Assembly: GCA_048498995.1 (NCBI GenBank)
Contig: JBEHWX010000059.1
Location: 1 to 36,890, forward strand
Source of the DNA: JBEHWX01 sp048498995
Lineage (GTDB): Bacteria; Bacteroidota; Ignavibacteria; OLB7
Direction of reading: 5' to 3'
DNA length: 36,890 bases
Notes under the pieces: model-generated
What the model was told of the DNA's origin: nothing
Databases searched by the model: none
The model's input: the letters and a program-made list of their open reading frames with translations, nothing else
In this document: piece after piece, positions 1-9,587 of the stretch
Layout: the number at the start of each line of letters is the position of its first letter
Numbering within the stretch: the first letter of the stretch is position 1
Position numbers and translations under genes: made by a program

Positions 1-112
1 CATCGGTAGGCGCACATCGGTAGGCGCACATCGGTAGGCGCACATCGGTAGGCGCACATCGGTAGGCGCACATCGGTAGGCGCACATCGGTAGGCGCACA
101 TCGGTAGGCGCA
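1..112. repeat. 14-bp tandem repeat, 8 perfect copies (continues left of window)
   Basis: Eight back-to-back identical copies of catcggtaggcgca start at 1, 15, 29, 43, 57, 71, 85 and 99. The array begins at the first base of the window, so its true length is unknown. The unit is not a multiple of three, which argues against a protein repeat. No flanking insertion sequence or cas gene is visible, and there are no spacers, so it is not a CRISPR. Function is unknown; a variable-number repeat is the simplest reading. Confidence 0.95.
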
Positions 113-127
113 CGTCTTCAGCGTGCG

Positions 128-298
128 CCATGGTGCGAGTACGCGGCCATGGTGCGAGTACGCGGCCATGGTGCGAGTACGCGGCCATGGTGCGAGTATG
201 CGGCCATGGTGCGAGTACGCGGCCATGGTGCGAGTACGCGGCCATGGTGCGAGTACGCGGCCATGGTGCGATTACGCGGGCATGATGCGAGTACGCGG
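128..298. repeat. 19-bp tandem repeat, 9 copies, centred on CCATGG
   Basis: Copies of ccatggtgcgagtacgcgg start at 128, 147, 166, 185, 204, 223, 242, 261 and 280. The copy at 185 has one change (gtatg for gtacg). The last two are degenerate (attacgcggg at 261; gcatgatg at 280), as expected at the decaying edge of an array. Because 19 is not divisible by three, all frames stay open and give spurious open frames on both strands. The array starts 15 bases after the 14-bp array ends. Confidence 0.95.
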
Positions 299-777
299 GC
301 CGGAAGGCACGAGGCCGCGTCGTCCACCCGCGGGGCGACCACGGAGGGCCGCGCTCCACGTGGTGGTACCATCGACCGGCGGCCACGCGAGCTGGATACT
401 TCGGGGTTCGATGGCGTTCCGCGCGCGCTGGAAAGGCCTCGCTTCAATGCTCGACCTCCATCATCGGCGGATGAATCGTTAAACAATCGTGAGCAACGGC
501 AACGAATTGTATGGTTACAATGGCGCTATTTAGTAACATACGTGACGTATCAGTCGCAATTGAGGACGTCTACAGTCGCTCCACAGCCGGTTCTCGTCGG
601 ACCTGTCAGACCTTTATGTACTTCGATCGATGTTCACGCGCGCCGCGTCCCTGAAGTCGTGCCCCGGCATTCGGGGGGCCGACATTCGAGGGGGAGAGTG
701 CGCGCCGCGTGTATCGCATTGCAGGTCGTCGCCGCAATCGCGTGGAGAAGTAAACACCAACAAAGGATGGCATCGCG
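299..777. other. Gene-free stretch upstream of hppA
   Basis: No convincing coding frame is seen. The segment at about 480-620 is clearly more AT-rich than its surroundings and contains the inverted repeat ATACG-TGA-CGTAT at 538-550. That would fit a regulatory or promoter region for the pyrophosphatase gene, but I could not find a clear -33/-7 pair like those seen elsewhere in this window. Confidence 0.5.
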
Positions 778-2982
<2,205 letters not shown>

Positions 2983-3016
2983 GAGCAGTCGGCATCGTGA
3001 TACGAAACGCTTCGGA

Positions 3017-3055
3017 GAAACGGGCGGTCGGGAACGATCGCCCGTTTCGTTTGTT
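3017..3055 (+). terminator. Intrinsic terminator after hppA
   Basis: The 10-bp perfect stem gaaacgggcg (3017-3026) / cgcccgtttc (3039-3048) extends inward by four more pairs, one of them G-T, to a GGAA (GNRA-type) tetraloop at 3031-3034. It is followed by gtttgtt. It lies 35 bases past the hppA stop codon. Confidence 0.85.
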
Positions 3056-3086
3056 GCATGGGTGCGGGGCGCACGTCGTATCTGCG
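3054..3086 (+). promoter_or_regulatory. Possible promoter TTGCAT-N19-TATCTGCG
   Basis: A TTG hexamer at 3054-3059 lies 19 bases before TATCTGCG (3079-3086), immediately downstream of the hppA terminator and about 78 bases before the SRPBCC gene. The -7 element departs from the window's usual TAnnTTnG at one position, so it is weaker than the others listed. Confidence 0.35.
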
Positions 3087-3163
3087 ATGGCCCTCCTGGC
3101 CGCGCGGCCGCATCGGATCGTCGCGCGCGAGCCCCTTTCTCCCATCATTCTCAGACACGAGAC

Positions 3164-3610
3164 ATGGCAATTACCGAGCTTCCATCGGCGGGCGCGCTGT
3201 GCGTGACCGCGGAGATCTCCTGGGGAGATCCCTCGACGATCTTCACCTACTGGACCGATCCGGATCTTCTGAGCCAGTGGTGGCCGGAGGAGGCGGAGAT
3301 CGATCCCTCCATCGGCGGTATCTATCATCTCCACTGGAAGACGCATTTCACCTCGACGATGACCGGGCTGATCACCGCCTTCGAGCCGGGGAGGCATCTC
3401 GGCTTCACCTGGCACTGGAGCCATTATCCGGAGGATCGCGCCCCGCTCCGCGTCGACGTTCGCTTCGAGCCGTGGGAGGGGGGAACGCGCCTCACCGTGG
3501 AGCATGGACCGATCGGCGGCTCCGGCGAGCAGGCGGTGATGCGCGTCGGCCTCCTGAACGGGTGGGACCAGTTTCTCGGCCGCCTTCAGGATCTGAACGT
3601 GACCGTCTGA
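3164..3610 (+). CDS. SRPBCC / AHSA1-family (START-like fold) protein
   Basis: A 148-residue soluble protein of the AHSA1-like SRPBCC superfamily, whose members form a small hydrophobic ligand-binding pocket. Family hallmarks seen are the opening strand with ISWGDPSTIFTYWTDP, then LLSQWWPEEAEIDPSIGG (the W-W-P and glycine-rich turn), the strand pair ending in FEPGRHLGFTW, and the final helix GLLNGWDQFLGRLQDL. The frame stays open to 3062, but the upstream part is Arg/Pro-rich and unlike the family, so the ATG at 3164 is chosen. The ligand cannot be told from sequence. Its neighbours give no functional clue. Confidence 0.88.
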   Translation: MAITELPSAGALCVTAEISWGDPSTIFTYWTDPDLLSQWWPEEAEIDPSIGGIYHLHWKTHFTSTMTGLITAFEPGRHLGFTWHWSHYPEDRAPLRVDVRFEPWEGGTRLTVEHGPIGGSGEQAVMRVGLLNGWDQFLGRLQDLNVTV

Positions 3611-3631
3611 GCGCCGGCAAACGTCCCGTCG

Positions 3632-3653
3632 CGGGCCTTCCACTCGCGGCCCG
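3632..3653 (+). terminator. Short GC hairpin after the SRPBCC gene
   Basis: CGGGCC (3632-3637) pairs with GGCCCG (3648-3653) across a 10-base loop, 22 bases past the stop codon. There is no T-tract, so this is only a candidate. Confidence 0.35.
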
Positions 3654-3787
3654 TTCTCGCGAATCGTTGTGCCGCCGCCACGCAGTGCCTTGTCTGATCC
3701 CGCGCGGGATCACCGCGCGGCGACCCCGGTGGCACGATATTCCTGGTCGCGACGGGATGGAAGTTCGATTCAGTTGGAGGAGATGTG

Positions 3788-4021
3788 ATGACCACGAAGC
3801 GGAAGCTGGAGGAGCAGGCCTCCGACCGGGAGGCGGAGGAGACGACCGACGCGAACATCGAGCTGGCGCGCCAGACGGACGCGGCCGGCGAAACCCGCGA
3901 GGAGACGCGCCTGGAGCGGGTCTCCGACGGCGAGGTGACGGAGCATCCGACGGGCGAGGGAGATCCGGACGCGGAGGAGAAGGCGGAGCGGATCCTCCGC
4001 GATGGCCTGATCTGGCTCTGA
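3788..4021 (+). CDS. Small, highly charged hypothetical protein
   Basis: A 77-residue soluble protein that I do not recognise. About 23 residues are Asp or Glu, with many Arg and Lys, and there is no signal peptide or membrane segment. It begins MTTKRKLEEQ and ends RILRDGLIWL, a short hydrophobic tail after an otherwise low-complexity charged chain that is probably disordered or helical. The start is well supported: GGAGG at 3776-3780 lies seven bases before the ATG at 3788 (the in-frame GTG at 3785 is too close). No functional inference is possible from neighbours. The clear ribosome-binding site is the main reason to believe it is real. Confidence 0.65.
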   Translation: MTTKRKLEEQASDREAEETTDANIELARQTDAAGETREETRLERVSDGEVTEHPTGEGDPDAEEKAERILRDGLIWL

Positions 4022-4023
4022 TG

Positions 4024-4081
4024 GAGATCGGCTCTCGCCGAGATCGGTTCTCGCCGAGATCGGTTCTCGCCGAGATCGCGG
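4024..4081. repeat. 16-bp tandem repeat, about 3.5 copies
   Basis: Units gagatcggctctcgcc (4024-4039) and gagatcggttctcgcc (4040-4055 and 4056-4071) are followed by a partial copy, gagatcg, from 4072. The array begins two bases after the stop codon of the small charged gene. It is intergenic and non-triplet. Confidence 0.9.
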
Positions 4082-4177
4082 GTCCGGTTGCACGATCGCG
4101 ACATCCGATGAAGGTCGCGGTCTGGACCATGGGCCTGTCCGTATCGGAGCGCCGAATCCACGCGCGGCATGAGAATG

Positions 4178-4210
4178 AAACGGCCTCACGGTTGGTACCG
4201 CGAGGCCGTT
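4178..4210 (-). terminator. Terminator hairpin between convergent genes
   Basis: AACGGCCTC (4179-4187) pairs perfectly with GAGGCCGTT (4202-4210), with an inner GGT/ACC pair. Read on the minus strand, the stem runs into TTTCATTC, so it serves best as the terminator of the minus-strand membrane protein gene that stops at 4265. Confidence 0.65.
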
Positions 4211-4264
4211 GTCATATCGGACCGGAATGTCGTGTCTCGAAACGCGCTCTGGTCATCGGCCGCG

Positions 4265-4858
4265 TCAGCCGGCGGGGATCGCTTCCCGCGATCGGTCGTA
4301 CGCCTTCTCCAGGGCCCCGGCCAGGCGCTCCGGATGCTGCGAGCCGATCAGGATCTTCTTGCCGTCGGCAAGCTCCACCTGCACCCCCACGATCCCATTG
4401 ACCGCGTAGACGCGGTGGAGTCCCGCGCGGATCTTCCGTCGCATCCGCCAGCGAAGGGCCCCGGAGCGCATGTGGTAGACCCGCACCTCCCAGCGGACCA
4501 CCTGCTCGATCGGGATCAGCCGACGTTGCCAGAGGCGGAAGGAGATCTCGATCTGGCGCTCGGTGACCCGTACCTGAAGGCGGCGGAAATACCACCATGG
4601 GAGGAACAGGCCCAGTGCCAACGGCAGCCCCACCAGAAAGCTGTAGGTCAACAGGAACCATTCGCCGCGGTCGGCCCGCGGGGCCATCGCCGAGGCCTCG
4701 AGCGCGTAGTAGATGCCGATGCCGAGAAACAGGACCGAGAAGGTGAGCGCCAGGTACCAGGTCTTGGGATCGAGCTCGACCTGTTTTTCCTTGAAGAGCG
4801 CGCCACGCCCCTCGCCGCGGTCGCGAGTGAGAGCGTCGGTCCGTGAATCGTAATTCAT
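4265..4858 (-). CDS. Two-helix membrane protein with PH-like C-terminal domain
   Basis: A 197-residue protein that I can describe but not name. A charged N-terminal tail (1-33) is followed by two membrane helices (about 34-53 and 67-86). A cytosolic domain with alternating strands then begins at FRRLQVRVTERQIEISF and ends at GKKILIGSQHPERLAGALEKAY. That pattern (strands, IGSQHPE turn, final helix) resembles small bacterial PH-like membrane proteins. The frame extends upstream to an ATG at 4957, but that segment is Arg/Ser-rich. A -7-like element at 4965-4972 would place transcription start near 4958, so the ATG at 4858 is preferred. No Shine-Dalgarno is evident. Confidence 0.72.
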   Translation of the reverse strand: MNYDSRTDALTRDRGEGRGALFKEKQVELDPKTWYLALTFSVLFLGIGIYYALEASAMAPRADRGEWFLLTYSFLVGLPLALGLFLPWWYFRRLQVRVTERQIEISFRLWQRRLIPIEQVVRWEVRVYHMRSGALRWRMRRKIRAGLHRVYAVNGIVGVQVELADGKKILIGSQHPERLAGALEKAYDRSREAIPAG

Positions 4859-4964
4859 GGAAGTGCCCATACGTCTTCGTCCGGAATTGGGTACGAGCCT
4901 CCGCTCCATCGAGCAGTTCGACCTGCTCCGGGAACGGCCGAAGCTCATCGCAAACATGCACGAT

Positions 4965-4972
4965 CGAACGTA
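4965..4972 (-). promoter_or_regulatory. -7 promoter element TACGTTCG
   Basis: On the minus strand TACGTTCG matches the window's recurrent TAnnTTnG element. It lies about 107 bases before the chosen ATG of the membrane protein gene. No TTG is seen at the expected -33 distance. Confidence 0.4.
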
Positions 4973-5292
4973 TGCCCGTCAGTTAAAGGAGCCTAACGTC
5001 TGCGCGTGGAAGGGAGATTGCCAAATGTTGTTCCCTCCGCTGGCTGGGGGAACGATCGGGCGTGCGTCGCCGGACTTGCGCGTCCCTCGGCACCGGTAGC
5101 CGTGGCTGATCGGGACGACGATTCGGTCGTGGTGCCATCGACGGACAAGGAGGTCGACGGCGCGGCCGTGTGGTCTTGGGGGGACCTGGGGATGTATGGG
5201 CGTATGGGCGTGACGGGGCTGTCGAGCGCGATCGCACGTGCCGGCGATGGCCGGATGGATGGAACGATCGTGCCGCGCGATGGAACCTGAAC

Positions 5293-5341
5293 CGGCCGTT
5301 GCCGCGGAAGGGGGTAGGACTTCCCCCTCCCGCGGCGGCCG
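5293..5341 (-). terminator. Long GC hairpin at the end of thrS
   Basis: CGGCCG (5293-5298) pairs with CGGCCG (5336-5341). Inside it CCGCGG plus AGGGGG pairs with CCCCCT plus CCGCGG around the loop taggactt. It begins 10 bases past the thrS stop codon. No T-tract follows on the minus strand. Confidence 0.6.
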
Positions 5342-5350
5342 CACTCCGAC

Positions 5351-7369
5351 TTACTGACGAGCGTCCGGGACGGCGTGCTCGATGCTCGACTCGTCGTGGA
5401 TCTCGACGGCCGGCGCGACCGCGAGCCCCTTGGCCGCGACCTTGTCCAGGTCGTTCAGCTCACGGAACTCCGCGATCATCTCCTGCAGCGGACGGCGCCC
5501 CTGATCTCCCTCGCCATGCTTCCTGATGGCGACCGAGCCGCTGGCCCGCTCCTCGTCGCCGACGATCAGCATGTAGGGGATCTTCTGAAGCTCCGACTCG
5601 CGGATCTTATATCCGAGCTTCTCGTTCCGCTCGTCGACCTCCGAGCGGACCCCGGCGTCGCGCAGGGTCTGGCTCACCTGGCGGGCGTAGTCGATGTAAT
5701 GCTCCGACAGGGGAAGCACCACCGCCTGCACCGGGGCGAGCCAGAAGGGGAAGTTGCCGGCGAAATGCTCGATCAGCACGCCGGTGAAGCGCTCCAGCGA
5801 GCCGAACGGCGCGCGATGGATCATCACCGGACGATGCTTGGCGCCATCCTGGCCGGTATACTCCAGGTTGAAGCGCTCCGGCAGGTTGTAATCGAGCTGC
5901 ACGGTGCCGAGCTGCCACTGACGGCCGATCGCGTCACGCACCATGAAGTCGATCTTCGGTCCGTAGAACGCCGCCTCGCCAAGGCCGATCGTGTAGTTGA
6001 GTCCGAAGGCCTCGGCCGCTTCCTGCAGCGCCTGCTCGGCGTTGGCCCAGAGCTCGTCGGAGCCGACATACTTCTCCTTATTCTCCGGGTCGCGGAAGGA
6101 GAGGCGGACGTGGAAGTTCCCGAAGTCGAGCGTCGCCATCACGAACTGCACCAGATCGAGCACGTTCCGGAGCTCCTCCTGTACCTGGTCCGGACGGACG
6201 AACAGGTGGGCGTCATCCTGCGTGATGCCGCGCACGCGGGTCAGTCCGTGGAGCTGCCCCGACTTCTCGTAGCGGTAGACCGTGCCGAACTCCGCCAGGC
6301 GGATCGGCAGATCGCGGTAGCTTCGCGGCTTGCTCGCGTAGATCATGCAGTGATGCGGGCAGTTCATCGGCTTGAGCAGATACTCCTCGTGCTCGTCGAG
6401 CTCCAGCGGCGGGAACTGCGACTCGGAGTAGTACGGGTAATGTCCGCTCGTCCGGTACAGGTCCAGATTGCCGAGATGCGGCGTCACCACCGGCTGGTAG
6501 CCGCGGCGGCGCTGCTCGCGGCGGAGCAGTCCCTCCAGCGTCTCGCGCAGAATCGTCCCCTTCGGCAGCCAGACCGGCAGGCCGAGTCCGACCTCCTGGG
6601 AGATCAGGAACAGCTCGAGCTCGCGTCCCAGCTTCCGGTGGTCGCGCTTCTTGGCCTCCTCCAGCATCGTCAGGTGCTCGTCGAGCTGCGACTTCTTCGG
6701 GAAGGTGACGCCGTAGACGCGCTGCAGCTGCTTGCGCTTGATATCGCCGCGCCAGTACGCGCTCGAGACCGACAGCAGCTTCACCGCCTTGATCGATCCG
6801 GTGGAGGGGACGTGCGTGCCCCGGCAGAGATCGGTGAAGTTCCCCTGGCGGTAGAGCGTGATCTCGCGATCCTTGAAATCCTCCAGCAGCTCGAGCTTGT
6901 ACTCGTCCCCCTTCTGACGGAAGTAGGCCACCGCCTCCTCCCAGGAGACCGGGATGCGGGAGAACTCGTTGTCCTGCTTGGCAAGCTCGGACATCTTCTT
7001 CTCGATGGTCGTCAGATCGTCCGGCGTGAGCACATGTCCGCCGGCGATATCCATGTCGTAGTAGAAGCCGTTCTCGATGGGCGGGCCGATACCGAACTTG
7101 GTGCCGGGATACAGTGCCTCGATCGCCTCGGCCATCAGGTGGGCCGAGGAGTGCCAGAAGATCGCCTTCCCCTCGTCGTCGTCGAAGGTGACGATGCGGA
7201 TATGGGCGTCCTCGGTGATCGGGCGGGAAAGATCGAACGGCTGGTCGTTGACGAAGATGCCGACCGAGGCGCGGGCCAGTCCATGCGAGATCGACTTGGC
7301 GATCTCCATCCCCGTCACTCCTTCCGGGAATTCCCGCACGGAGCCGTCGGGAAGCGTGATTCTGATCAT
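5351..7369 (-). CDS. thrS: Threonyl-tRNA synthetase
   Basis: A 672-residue class II synthetase that charges tRNA-Thr in the cytoplasm. An N-terminal TGS domain (MIRITLPDGSVREFPEGVTG, about 1-62) is followed by the editing domain with the HSSAHLMAEA metal site (H-x3-H). The catalytic core has the zinc-site Cys in MNCPHHC, class II motif 2 (FGTVYRYEKSGQLHGLTRVR) and motif 3 (GSLERFTGVLIEH). The anticodon-binding domain then starts near APVQAVVLPLSEHY. A roughly 30-residue Ala/Val/Glu-rich tail follows the usual end. Start at the ATG at 7369; no Shine-Dalgarno. A structured leader and a -7 element lie upstream. Confidence 0.98.
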   Translation of the reverse strand: MIRITLPDGSVREFPEGVTGMEIAKSISHGLARASVGIFVNDQPFDLSRPITEDAHIRIVTFDDDEGKAIFWHSSAHLMAEAIEALYPGTKFGIGPPIENGFYYDMDIAGGHVLTPDDLTTIEKKMSELAKQDNEFSRIPVSWEEAVAYFRQKGDEYKLELLEDFKDREITLYRQGNFTDLCRGTHVPSTGSIKAVKLLSVSSAYWRGDIKRKQLQRVYGVTFPKKSQLDEHLTMLEEAKKRDHRKLGRELELFLISQEVGLGLPVWLPKGTILRETLEGLLRREQRRRGYQPVVTPHLGNLDLYRTSGHYPYYSESQFPPLELDEHEEYLLKPMNCPHHCMIYASKPRSYRDLPIRLAEFGTVYRYEKSGQLHGLTRVRGITQDDAHLFVRPDQVQEELRNVLDLVQFVMATLDFGNFHVRLSFRDPENKEKYVGSDELWANAEQALQEAAEAFGLNYTIGLGEAAFYGPKIDFMVRDAIGRQWQLGTVQLDYNLPERFNLEYTGQDGAKHRPVMIHRAPFGSLERFTGVLIEHFAGNFPFWLAPVQAVVLPLSEHYIDYARQVSQTLRDAGVRSEVDERNEKLGYKIRESELQKIPYMLIVGDEERASGSVAIRKHGEGDQGRRPLQEMIAEFRELNDLDKVAAKGLAVAPAVEIHDESSIEHAVPDARQ

Positions 7370-7375
7370 ATGAGT

Positions 7376-7469
7376 GTCCAGAAACGAAACAGGGCAATGG
7401 ACGCACGCCTGTATCGCTGCCCATCACCCTGGGGGTTCGTAAGAACAGTAGCCATTACAACAGGCGTGC
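7376..7469 (-). promoter_or_regulatory. Structured thrS 5' leader (candidate autoregulatory RNA)
   Basis: Read on the minus strand, a perfect 10-bp stem GCACGCCTGT/ACAGGCGTGC (7460-7469 with 7403-7412) encloses 47 bases. It directly abuts a second 5-bp stem GTCCA/TGGAC (7398-7402 with 7376-7380) that ends six bases before the ATG. GGGCA in the big loop (7418-7422) could pair with TGCCC (7392-7396) in the second loop, a possible pseudoknot. The predicted transcript start is only about 8-10 bases upstream. Control of thrS by leader structure is known in other bacteria; here it is inference from folding. Confidence 0.5.
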
Positions 7470-7483
7470 TCGTTGAATTGACC

Positions 7484-7491
7484 CGAAGATA
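7484..7491 (-). promoter_or_regulatory. -7 promoter element TATCTTCG for thrS
   Basis: TATCTTCG on the minus strand matches the recurrent TAnnTTnG element, 115 bases before the thrS ATG and just upstream of the foldable leader. No TTG is seen at the -33 position. Confidence 0.55.
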
Positions 7492-7520
7492 CGAAGGGAC
7501 GTTCTGGGAGGGAAGCGGAA

Positions 7521-7559
7521 AGAAGCCGTGTCATCAACCGGTTATTCGGACCGGCTTCT
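7521..7559 (-). terminator. Terminator after the cupin gene
   Basis: AGAAGCCG (7521-7528) pairs with CGGCTTCT (7552-7559), with an inner GGT/ACC pair. On the minus strand the stem runs into TTCC. It begins 17 bases past the cupin stop codon and lies 30 bases before the thrS -7 element. Confidence 0.65.
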
Positions 7560-7576
7560 GATGGCCGGCTCCGGAC

Positions 7577-8020
7577 TCAGGCCCCGTCCGATGGCTCCTC
7601 GCGATCCGGCACCACTTCCTGTTCGGCGCTCCAGGGGGGATCGACGATGCAGAGGAACTCGAAGCGCACCGGTCCCGCGTTGACCAGATACTGACGGCAG
7701 CCGGAGGGGATGTAGTAGGAGCTCCCCGCGGCCACCGCGTGCGCCACGCCGTCGAGATACATCGTGGCCGAGCCGGCTATCACGTAGTAGATCTCGCTCT
7801 GCCCCAGCCAGTGCTCCAGCGTCCGCCCGCCGGGCTCGACCCTGGCGTGGGCCAGGCTGTGGCCGATCGCCACCGGGTCCCGGTCGGGATGGAAGATCTC
7901 GCGGAGGAAGCAGCCGTCGCCGGCCACGATCTCCGGGATCGATTCCAGCCGCTTCAGGATCGGCGTGTCGGCGCGTGTGCCGGTCGGCCGCTCCGCGGCG
8001 GGGCTCGTGCTCTGCTCCAT
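7577..8020 (-). CDS. Single-domain cupin protein
   Basis: A 147-residue soluble protein with one cupin beta-barrel, covering about residues 50-130. Motif 1 reads EPGGRTLEHWLGQSEIYYVIAG, where the usual H-x-H is reduced to a single His70 with Glu76 retained. Motif 2 reads YIPSGCRQYLVNAG, where the usual His is Gln. Two of the normal metal ligands are therefore missing, and it may bind a ligand without metal or use another metal set. Start chosen at the ATG at 8020 because AGGAGAGG precedes it by about five bases; the frame extends further upstream without support. Divergent from the MFS transporter gene, so the two may share regulation. Confidence 0.85.
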   Translation of the reverse strand: MEQSTSPAAERPTGTRADTPILKRLESIPEIVAGDGCFLREIFHPDRDPVAIGHSLAHARVEPGGRTLEHWLGQSEIYYVIAGSATMYLDGVAHAVAAGSSYYIPSGCRQYLVNAGPVRFEFLCIVDPPWSAEQEVVPDREEPSDGA

Positions 8021-8060
8021 CGGTTCCTCTCCTGATTGTCGATGATTTCTGATGTGGGTG

Positions 8061-8068
8061 GGAAGATA
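8061..8068 (-). promoter_or_regulatory. -7 promoter element TATCTTCC for the cupin gene
   Basis: TATCTTCC on the minus strand lies 41 bases before the cupin ATG and matches the window's -7 consensus. No clear TTG is present at -33. Confidence 0.5.
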
Positions 8069-8144
8069 CGGGACGGCGCGAGGGGAGGGGCGATGATCCC
8101 CACGGTATGATCCGCCGCGGATGCCGCCGGCGCGTCGTGATTCG

Positions 8145-8179
8145 TTACCGGAGCGTCTCGGGGCGGGGCAGTAATTTCC
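8145..8179 (+). promoter_or_regulatory. Possible leaderless promoter TTACCG-N21-TAATTTCC
   Basis: TAATTTCC (8172-8179) ends four bases before the ATG of the MFS gene, with TTACCG 21 bases upstream. If used, transcription would start at or next to the ATG. Confidence 0.35.
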
Positions 8180-8183
8180 GGCC

Positions 8184-9515
8184 ATGGTGACGAGGCTCAG
8201 GAGACGATTCGAGGCGCAGACACGGGAATACGACGCGATCGCCCGGGAGTATCCGCATTTCCGGCGCAATTATCTGCTCGGCATCGTCAACGGGATCCTC
8301 TACAACAGCGGGCTCTCGTTCTTCAATCGCACCACGATCGTCCCGGTGTTCATGCAGGGGCTCGGCGCGCCGAGCGTCCTGATCTCCCTGACCTCCCTCT
8401 TCGAATCGCTCGGCTGGCACCTGCCGCAGTTCTTCGCCTCCAAGCTGATCGTCCATCGCTCCCGGAAGCTTCCGCTCTACCGCGCCGCGGCGATCGTCCG
8501 CCTGGCCGGACTCTGCCTGGCGATCGTGGCTGCGCTGGTGGCCACGCGGACCGCGCCGGCGATCGCGCTGCTGCTGTTCGTGCTCGGCTTCGGGCTCTAC
8601 TCGATCGCCGGCGGCTTCGCCGGCATCGTCTTCACCGAGCTGCTGGCCAAGACTTGTCCGAAGGAGAAGAGGGGGAGCTATTTCGGCTGGCGGCAGATCC
8701 TGAGCGGCATCACCGGCTTCTATCTCGGCGTCGGGGTGATCCGGCCGATCTTCGCGCACATGCCCTACGCGCGCAACTACATGCTCGCCTTCGGGATCGG
8801 CACGGCGCTGATCGCGGTCAGCTTCTTCCTCTTTCTCCAGCAGAAGGAGCCTGACCAGTCGAGCCTGCCGCCGCGCCGCACCTTCCGGATGCAGTTCACC
8901 AAGGCGCGCCGCATTCTGCTGGTGGACCACACGTTCCGCCGCTTCGTGCTCTATCGCGCGCTGATGATGCTCTGGTTCGCGGGCGTTCCCTTCTTCATGC
9001 TCTTCGCCAAGGAATCGCTCGGCGCGCGCGACGCGCAGATCGGCTTCTACATCAGCCTGGAGTTCGCCGGATCGATCACCGCGAACTTTCTCTGGGGCTT
9101 CATCTCCAACCGCGTCGGCAACCGGATTCTTCTGATCGTGGTCTGCGCCATGGCGCTCCTGGTCTCGGCCGCGGTGATCCTCTTCGGCCTCGGGGTGCTG
9201 CCGGCCTGGGCGTTCGGGGCGATCTTCTTCTTCGGCGCCGCGGTCGACTCCGGGGCCGGCAACGGGGGGATCAACTACGCGCTGGAGATCGTGCCGGAAG
9301 GGGAGCGCCCCACCTACATCGGCCTGATGAACACGCTGCTGGCCTGCGCGCTGATCGTGGCCGCGCTCGCCGCCACGCTCCGCGACCTGATCGGCTACAC
9401 CGGACTCTACGCGGCCACCGGTGCCGTGGCGATCGCCGCGTTCGTGATGATTCTCCGCCTCCCGGAGCCCCGCCGCGCCGTCATTACCCGCCGCGTGCAG
9501 CGCCGTCCCGCCTGA
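8184..9515 (+). CDS. MFS-type membrane transporter
   Basis: A 443-residue polytopic membrane protein with about 11-12 hydrophobic helices in two halves, as in the major facilitator superfamily. A long cytosolic N-terminal segment (about 30 residues) precedes the first helix. A basic loop KTCPKEKRGSYFGWRQILSG sits near residue 155, where MFS proteins often carry a conserved R-x-G-R-type loop. The second half begins after a charged central loop (RRTFRMQFTKARRI). The substrate cannot be read from sequence. ATG at 8184, with a GTG at 8187 as alternative; no Shine-Dalgarno, but a -7-like element ends four bases upstream, which would give a leaderless mRNA. Divergent from the cupin gene. Confidence 0.88.
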   Translation: MVTRLRRRFEAQTREYDAIAREYPHFRRNYLLGIVNGILYNSGLSFFNRTTIVPVFMQGLGAPSVLISLTSLFESLGWHLPQFFASKLIVHRSRKLPLYRAAAIVRLAGLCLAIVAALVATRTAPAIALLLFVLGFGLYSIAGGFAGIVFTELLAKTCPKEKRGSYFGWRQILSGITGFYLGVGVIRPIFAHMPYARNYMLAFGIGTALIAVSFFLFLQQKEPDQSSLPPRRTFRMQFTKARRILLVDHTFRRFVLYRALMMLWFAGVPFFMLFAKESLGARDAQIGFYISLEFAGSITANFLWGFISNRVGNRILLIVVCAMALLVSAAVILFGLGVLPAWAFGAIFFFGAAVDSGAGNGGINYALEIVPEGERPTYIGLMNTLLACALIVAALAATLRDLIGYTGLYAATGAVAIAAFVMILRLPEPRRAVITRRVQRRPA

Positions 9516-9556
9516 GCCCGTCCGCCGGTCCGCGCGCTCCTCGGGGCGAAACGCCG

Positions 9557-9587
9557 TTGCCGCGCCCGGGGCGACTTCGTACGTTAC
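9557..9587 (+). promoter_or_regulatory. Promoter TTGCCG-N17-TACGTTAC
   Basis: TTGCCG (9557-9562) and TACGTTAC (9580-9587) are 17 bases apart. The element ends six bases before an ATG at 9594, in frame with the large secreted protein. Confidence 0.5.

Larger units (their letters stand above)
4859..5350. other. Gene-free stretch between two minus-strand genes
   Basis: No supported coding frame. It contains the -7-like element for the membrane protein gene at its left end and the hairpin at the thrS stop codon at its right end. The short direct repeat gtatgggc occurs twice near 5195-5210. Nothing else is recognised. Confidence 0.5.

Noticed and set aside
1..298. CRISPR array
   Set aside because: The repeats are directly adjacent with no unique spacers and no cas genes are near.
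3755..3790. tRNA T-loop (GTTCGATTC) before the small charged gene
   Set aside because: The flanking bases do not form a T-stem, and no acceptor or anticodon arm can be drawn.
5006..5290. 94-codon plus-strand frame between the membrane protein gene and thrS
   Set aside because: No ribosome-binding site, promoter or recognisable feature; composition looks non-coding.
7376..7469. T-box riboswitch for thrS
   Set aside because: I see no conserved T-box sequence or terminator/antiterminator pair; only long-range stems are visible.
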